10,416 nucleotides of DNA from Phyllobacteriaceae bacterium UBA1940 (GTDB lineage: Bacteria; Pseudomonadota; Alphaproteobacteria; Rhizobiales; Rhizobiaceae): NCBI GenBank assembly GCA_002336975.1, contig DDFA01000065.1, positions 1-10,416 on the forward strand. Reading direction: 5' to 3'. The position numbers were made by a program, and so were the translations under genes. Position 1 is the stretch's first letter, and each line of letters starts with the position of its first letter. A model generated the notes under the pieces. The model worked only from the letters and a program-made list of their open reading frames with translations. It was not told where the DNA came from and did not search any database. Shown here piece after piece: positions 7,127-10,416 of this stretch.

Positions 7127-8680
7127 ATGGCGACCGACAGATTCTACATAACCACCGCGATTTCCTATCCGAACGGCAAGCCGCATATCGGCCATGCCTA
7201 CGAGATGATCGCGACCGACGCCATCGCCCGATTCCAGCGCCTTGACGGCAAGGACGTCTATTTTCTTACCGGCACCGACGAGCACGGCATCAAGATGCTG
7301 CAGACCGCCCGCAAGGAAGGCATTTCGCCGCGCCAACTGGCGGACCGAAACTCGGCCGAGTTCCGCCGCATGGCCGAGGCGCTGAACATTTCCAACGACG
7401 ATTTTATCCGCACCACCGAAGAGCGCCACTACGCTTCGAGCCAGGCGATCTGGAAGGCGATGGCGGCCAGCGGCGACATCTACAAGGGTGGCTACGCAGG
7501 TTGGTATTCGGTGCGCGACGAGGCCTATTACGGCGAGGAGGAAACCGAGGTTCGCGACGACGGCGTGCGCTACGGACCGCAGGGCACGCCTGTCGAATGG
7601 GTCGAGGAGGAAAGCTATTTCTTCCGCCTGTCCGCCTATGGCGACCGGCTTCTGAAACTCTACGAGGACGATCCCGACTTCATCGGCCCGGACGAACGCC
7701 GCAACGAGGTGATCTCGTTCGTGAAATCCGGCCTGAAGGACCTGTCGATCTCGCGCACGACCTTCGACTGGGGCGTGCCGGTGCCCGGCGACGAGAAACA
7801 CGTCATGTATGTCTGGGTGGACGCGCTGACGAACTACATCACCGGCGTCGGCTATCCCGATGAATCCGCTTCGCTTTGGGATTTCTGGCCGGCCAACCTG
7901 CACGTCATCGGCAAGGACATCGTACGTTTTCACGCCATCTACTGGCCGGCGTTCCTGATGTCGGCCGGCATCGAACTGCCGCGCCGGGTGTTCGGCCACG
8001 GGTTCGTCTTCAACCGCGGCGAGAAAATGTCGAAATCGCTCGGCAACGTGGTCGACCCGATGTCGCTCGCCGAGCATTACGGCCTCGATCAGATGCGCTA
8101 TTTCCTGTTGCGCGAAATTCCGTTCGGACAGGACGGCAGCTACAGCCATGAGGCGATCGTCAACCGCACCAATGCCGATCTCGCCAACGGCATCGGCAAT
8201 CTGGCGCAGCGGTCGCTGTCGATGATCGCCAAGAACTGCGGCGGCGTCGTTCCTGAAAAAGGCGCTCTGACCGACGAGGACCGGGCGATCTTGGCCGAGG
8301 CGTCGGACGCGCTTGCGGCGGGCAGGGCGGCTATGACCGAACAGGCCATCCACAATGCGGTGGCGGCGGTCATCAACGTCGTCGGTTCGGCCGACCGCTA
8401 TTTCGCAGCACAAGCGCCATGGGGGCTGAGGAAGACCGATCCGGCGCGCATGCAGACCGTCCTGTGGACGACGGCCGAGGTTGTGCGCCGTATCGCCATC
8501 CTGATGTCGCCCTACATTCCGGGTTCGTCGGTGAAGCTGCTCGATCTGCTGGCGGTCGACCAGAACGCGCGGAGCTTCCGTCATGTCGCGGACGAATTCG
8601 AGCTGGCGTCGGGGACGCCTTTGCCCGCGCCCGCCGGCGTCTTCCCGCGCTATGTCGCCGCTGACGAGGCCAATGGCTGA
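7127..8680 (+). CDS. metG: Methionyl-tRNA synthetase
   Basis: A 517-residue class I aminoacyl-tRNA synthetase that charges tRNA-Met. The HIGH motif occurs as HIGH (20-23) after the conserved ISYPNGKP, and the second signature KMSKS is at 300-304 in [16 protein letters not shown] and YVWVDAL are further family signatures. The four-cysteine zinc knuckle of E. coli-type MetG is missing, and there is no C-terminal tRNA-binding (Trbp111-like) extension, so this is the short form usual in alphaproteobacteria. I prefer the ATG at 7127, which gives [10 protein letters not shown]; a GTG at 7112 would add five residues. Neither has a strong Shine-Dalgarno sequence. The stop at 8678-8680 overlaps the proposed tatD start by eight bases, indicating coupled translation. 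Confidence 0.96.
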   Translation: MATDRFYITTAISYPNGKPHIGHAYEMIATDAIARFQRLDGKDVYFLTGTDEHGIKMLQTARKEGISPRQLADRNSAEFRRMAEALNISNDDFIRTTEERHYASSQAIWKAMAASGDIYKGGYAGWYSVRDEAYYGEEETEVRDDGVRYGPQGTPVEWVEEESYFFRLSAYGDRLLKLYEDDPDFIGPDERRNEVISFVKSGLKDLSISRTTFDWGVPVPGDEKHVMYVWVDALTNYITGVGYPDESASLWDFWPANLHVIGKDIVRFHAIYWPAFLMSAGIELPRRVFGHGFVFNRGEKMSKSLGNVVDPMSLAEHYGLDQMRYFLLREIPFGQDGSYSHEAIVNRTNADLANGIGNLAQRSLSMIAKNCGGVVPEKGALTDEDRAILAEASDALAAGRAAMTEQAIHNAVAAVINVVGSADRYFAAQAPWGLRKTDPARMQTVLWTTAEVVRRIAILMSPYIPGSSVKLLDLLAVDQNARSFRHVADEFELASGTPLPAPAGVFPRYVAADEANG

Positions 8681-9470
8681 GATGCTAGTCGACAGCCATT
8701 GCCATCTCGACTTCCCTGATTTTGCGTCTGAACGCGACGACGTCGTTGCGCGCGCCGCCGCCGACGGCGTCGCTACGCTGGTGACGATTTCGACGCGCAT
8801 CCGCCGCTTCGACGCCATCAGCGAGATCGCCGAACGCCATCGCGACGTCTGGTGTTCGATCGGCACCCATCCGCACAATGCCGGCGAGGAAGACGGCATA
8901 TCGGCAGACCAGATCGTGGCGTTGTCGGCGCATCCCAAATGCGTCGCCATCGGCGAGGCCGGGCTCGACTATTTTTACGACAAGGCGCCGCGCGACGCCC
9001 AGGCGCGTGGCTTTCGCACCCATATCGACGCCGCACGGCGCACCGGCCTGCCGCTGGTCATCCATGCGCGCGACGCCGACGCCGACATCGCGGCGATCCT
9101 GACCGAGGAAACAGGGAAGGGGGCCTTCCCCTTCGTGCTGCACTGTTTTTCGTCGGGAGCGGCGCTGGCCCGCACCGGCGTCGAACTCGGCGGTTATGTG
9201 TCGTTCTCGGGCATCCTGACCTTCAAGAATTCGGAGGCGATCAGGCAGATCGCAGCCGAACTGCCGAAGGACCGTCTGCTGGTCGAAACCGACGCGCCCT
9301 ATCTGGCGCCGCCGCCGTTTCGCGGCAAACGCAACGAACCGGCCTATGTTCGCCAGACAGCGCGCGTGCTGGCCGGTGCGATCGGCGTCGACGAGCCTGA
9401 AGTCGAGCGCCTGACTACCGACAATTTTTTCCGCCTGTTCTCCAAGGCCAAGCGCCCGGACGCAAGATGA
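8673..9470 (+). CDS. TatD family metal-dependent hydrolase (putative DNase)
   Basis: A 265-residue TIM-barrel hydrolase of the TatD/YcfH/YjjV family, members of which show metal-dependent 3'-5' exonuclease or deoxyribonuclease activity. All expected metal ligands are visible: HCH (H9, H11) at the N-terminus, E95 in [12 protein letters not shown]131 in VIHARD, H157 in LHCFSSG and D207 in [10 protein letters not shown]. Length matches the family. The ATG at 8673 overlaps the metG stop; an ATG at 8682 (starting MLVDSHCH) is equally plausible, since GAGG at 8666-8669 is rather close to the first and rather far from the second. The gene follows metG in many bacteria; the physiological substrate is not established. 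Its stop overlaps the next start by four bases. Confidence 0.93.
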   Translation: MAEMLVDSHCHLDFPDFASERDDVVARAAADGVATLVTISTRIRRFDAISEIAERHRDVWCSIGTHPHNAGEEDGISADQIVALSAHPKCVAIGEAGLDYFYDKAPRDAQARGFRTHIDAARRTGLPLVIHARDADADIAAILTEETGKGAFPFVLHCFSSGAALARTGVELGGYVSFSGILTFKNSEAIRQIAAELPKDRLLVETDAPYLAPPPFRGKRNEPAYVRQTARVLAGAIGVDEPEVERLTTDNFFRLFSKAKRPDAR

Positions 9471-10282
9471 CGGATACGATCCGTCTGACGATCCTGGGCT
9501 GCGGCTCTTCGCCCGGCGTGCCGCGCATCACTGGCGACTGGGGCGCATGCGATCCGGCAAATCCACGCAACCGCCGTCGCCGGGCTTCCGCCCTTGTGCA
9601 GCGTCTTGGTCCCGACGGCGTCACAAGCGTGGTCATCGACACCGGCCCGGATTTTCGCGAACAGATGCTGATGGCGAAGCTGGGCGCGCTCGACGCCGTG
9701 CTTTACACCCATGCCCACGCCGATCATATCCACGGCATCGACGACCTGCGAGGTTTTGTCATCGGCCAGCGCAGGCTGATGGACATACGCGCTGACCTGC
9801 AGACCTCCGAGCGGCTCGTTCAGGGTTTCGGATACTGTTTCGAGACTCCGCCGGGAAGCCAGTATCCGCCGATCCTGAACCTGCGTATTATCGATCACGA
9901 CGCGCCGGTCAGGATCGCGGGAGAGGGCGGTGAGATTTCGTTTTTACCCCTGCCCCAGTTCCACGGCGACATCGCCTCGCTCGGCTTTCGCATCGGCAAT
10001 CTGGCCTACTGCGCCGATGTCTCCGGCTTTCCCGACACGACGGTTCCGCTTCTGGAAGGTCTGGACGTACTGATCATCGATGCGCTGCAGTATCGGCCGC
10101 ATCCGAGCCATTTCTCATTGGCGCAGGCGCTGCTGTGGATCGAGCGGCTAAGGCCGAAGCGCGCGGTGCTGACGCATATGCACACGCCGCTGGACTATGA
10201 GACGGTCCAGCGCGAAACGCCGCACCATGTCGACGCCGCCTATGACGGCATGACCATCGAGATCGCTGCGCCAGCCGCGTGA
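9467..10282 (+). CDS. MBL-fold metallo-hydrolase, PhnP-like
   Basis: A 271-residue metallo-beta-lactamase-fold hydrolase. It opens with LTILGCGSSPGVPR (7-20), typical of the PhnP/RNase Z-like branch that acts on phosphodiesters. The metal site is complete: THAHADH (H82, H84, D86, H87), H166 in PQFHGD, D184 in CADVSGF and a C-terminal histidine in THMHTPLDY (H237/H239). No signal peptide, so cytoplasmic. No C-P lyase (phn) gene is in the window, so it should not be named phnP; its place after tatD, with an ATGA overlap, points instead to a conserved housekeeping operon whose last enzyme has no assigned substrate. A cyclic phosphodiester or nucleotide substrate is a guess from the family. Confidence 0.92.
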   Translation: MTDTIRLTILGCGSSPGVPRITGDWGACDPANPRNRRRRASALVQRLGPDGVTSVVIDTGPDFREQMLMAKLGALDAVLYTHAHADHIHGIDDLRGFVIGQRRLMDIRADLQTSERLVQGFGYCFETPPGSQYPPILNLRIIDHDAPVRIAGEGGEISFLPLPQFHGDIASLGFRIGNLAYCADVSGFPDTTVPLLEGLDVLIIDALQYRPHPSHFSLAQALLWIERLRPKRAVLTHMHTPLDYETVQRETPHHVDAAYDGMTIEIAAPAA

Positions 10283-10397
10283 ACGGCGACGTTGTCTCAA
10301 ATCATTGTTCGATATCAGTGTGATACGAACCGATCCTGAAGCGGCGTTCTGGACACCGCAGCCGCCCGCGCCTGCGTTCCGGGCATTCTTTCAGTTC

Positions 10398-10413
10398 CAT
10401 AATATATCTTATG
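10398..10413. promoter_or_regulatory. AT-rich 16-base palindrome, candidate operator of the next gene
   Basis: CATAA-TATATC-TTATG is a two-fold symmetric sequence with one mismatched pair (seven of eight pairs match). It sits in an otherwise GC-richer gap after the last gene, at the very end of the window. Such AT-rich palindromes are typical binding sites of dimeric regulators such as the GntR/FadR type; which protein binds is unknown, because the regulated gene lies outside. Confidence 0.35.
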
Positions 10414-10416
10414 CGA

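Noticed and set aside
7094..8950. Very long minus-strand open frame (618 codons) opposite metG and tatD
   Set aside because: It is antisense to genes with intact family motifs; long antisense frames are expected in GC-rich codon usage, and the product is not recognisable.
9467..10282. Naming the MBL-fold gene phnP
   Set aside because: The motifs are PhnP-like, but there is no C-P lyase gene nearby, so the specific symbol is not justified.

Overview
The window looks like chromosome of an alphaproteobacterium of the order Hyphomicrobiales (Rhizobiales), probably a Mesorhizobium-like member of the Phyllobacteriaceae. This is judged from the GC-rich coding regions (40 of 60 bases G or C in 4561-4620), the protein sequences, and a gene order (carboxypeptidase-like gene, tmk, holB, metG, tatD, MBL-fold gene) that I know as a conserved rhizobial cluster. 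No search was run.

Left part (1-1943): accessory DNA read leftwards. Three tightly packed genes encode a von Willebrand factor A protein, a PP2C-type phosphatase and the N-terminal lobe of a protein kinase. This is the VWA-PP2C-kinase phosphorylation triad described around tellurite/stress (Ter-type) islands and other conflict-related loci. The kinase reading frame stops after only 138 residues, before any catalytic loop, so the triad may be broken here. The stretch 1944-2447 carries no gene I can support and is locally AT-rich.

Boundary (2448-2535): a tRNA-Ser(UGA) gene on the minus strand, its 3' end facing the accessory genes. This is the usual geometry of an island inserted at a tRNA 3' end, although no integrase and no second copy of the tRNA end lie in the window.

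Right part (2767-10282): core genes, all on the plus strand. An RlpA-type lipoprotein is followed by a D,D-carboxypeptidase-like exported protein, then thymidylate kinase, the DNA polymerase III delta' subunit, methionyl-tRNA synthetase, a TatD-family metal-dependent hydrolase and an MBL-fold hydrolase. From tmk onwards spacing is short or genes overlap (tmk/holB, metG/tatD and tatD/MBL by 4-8 bases), so this looks like one operon serving cell wall, DNA precursor supply, replication and translation. The most unusual core gene is the carboxypeptidase-like one: it keeps the SxxK motif, but the usual SxN and KTG motifs read YAN and VAG. The window ends in a near-perfect AT-rich palindrome that is probably an operator of the next gene.
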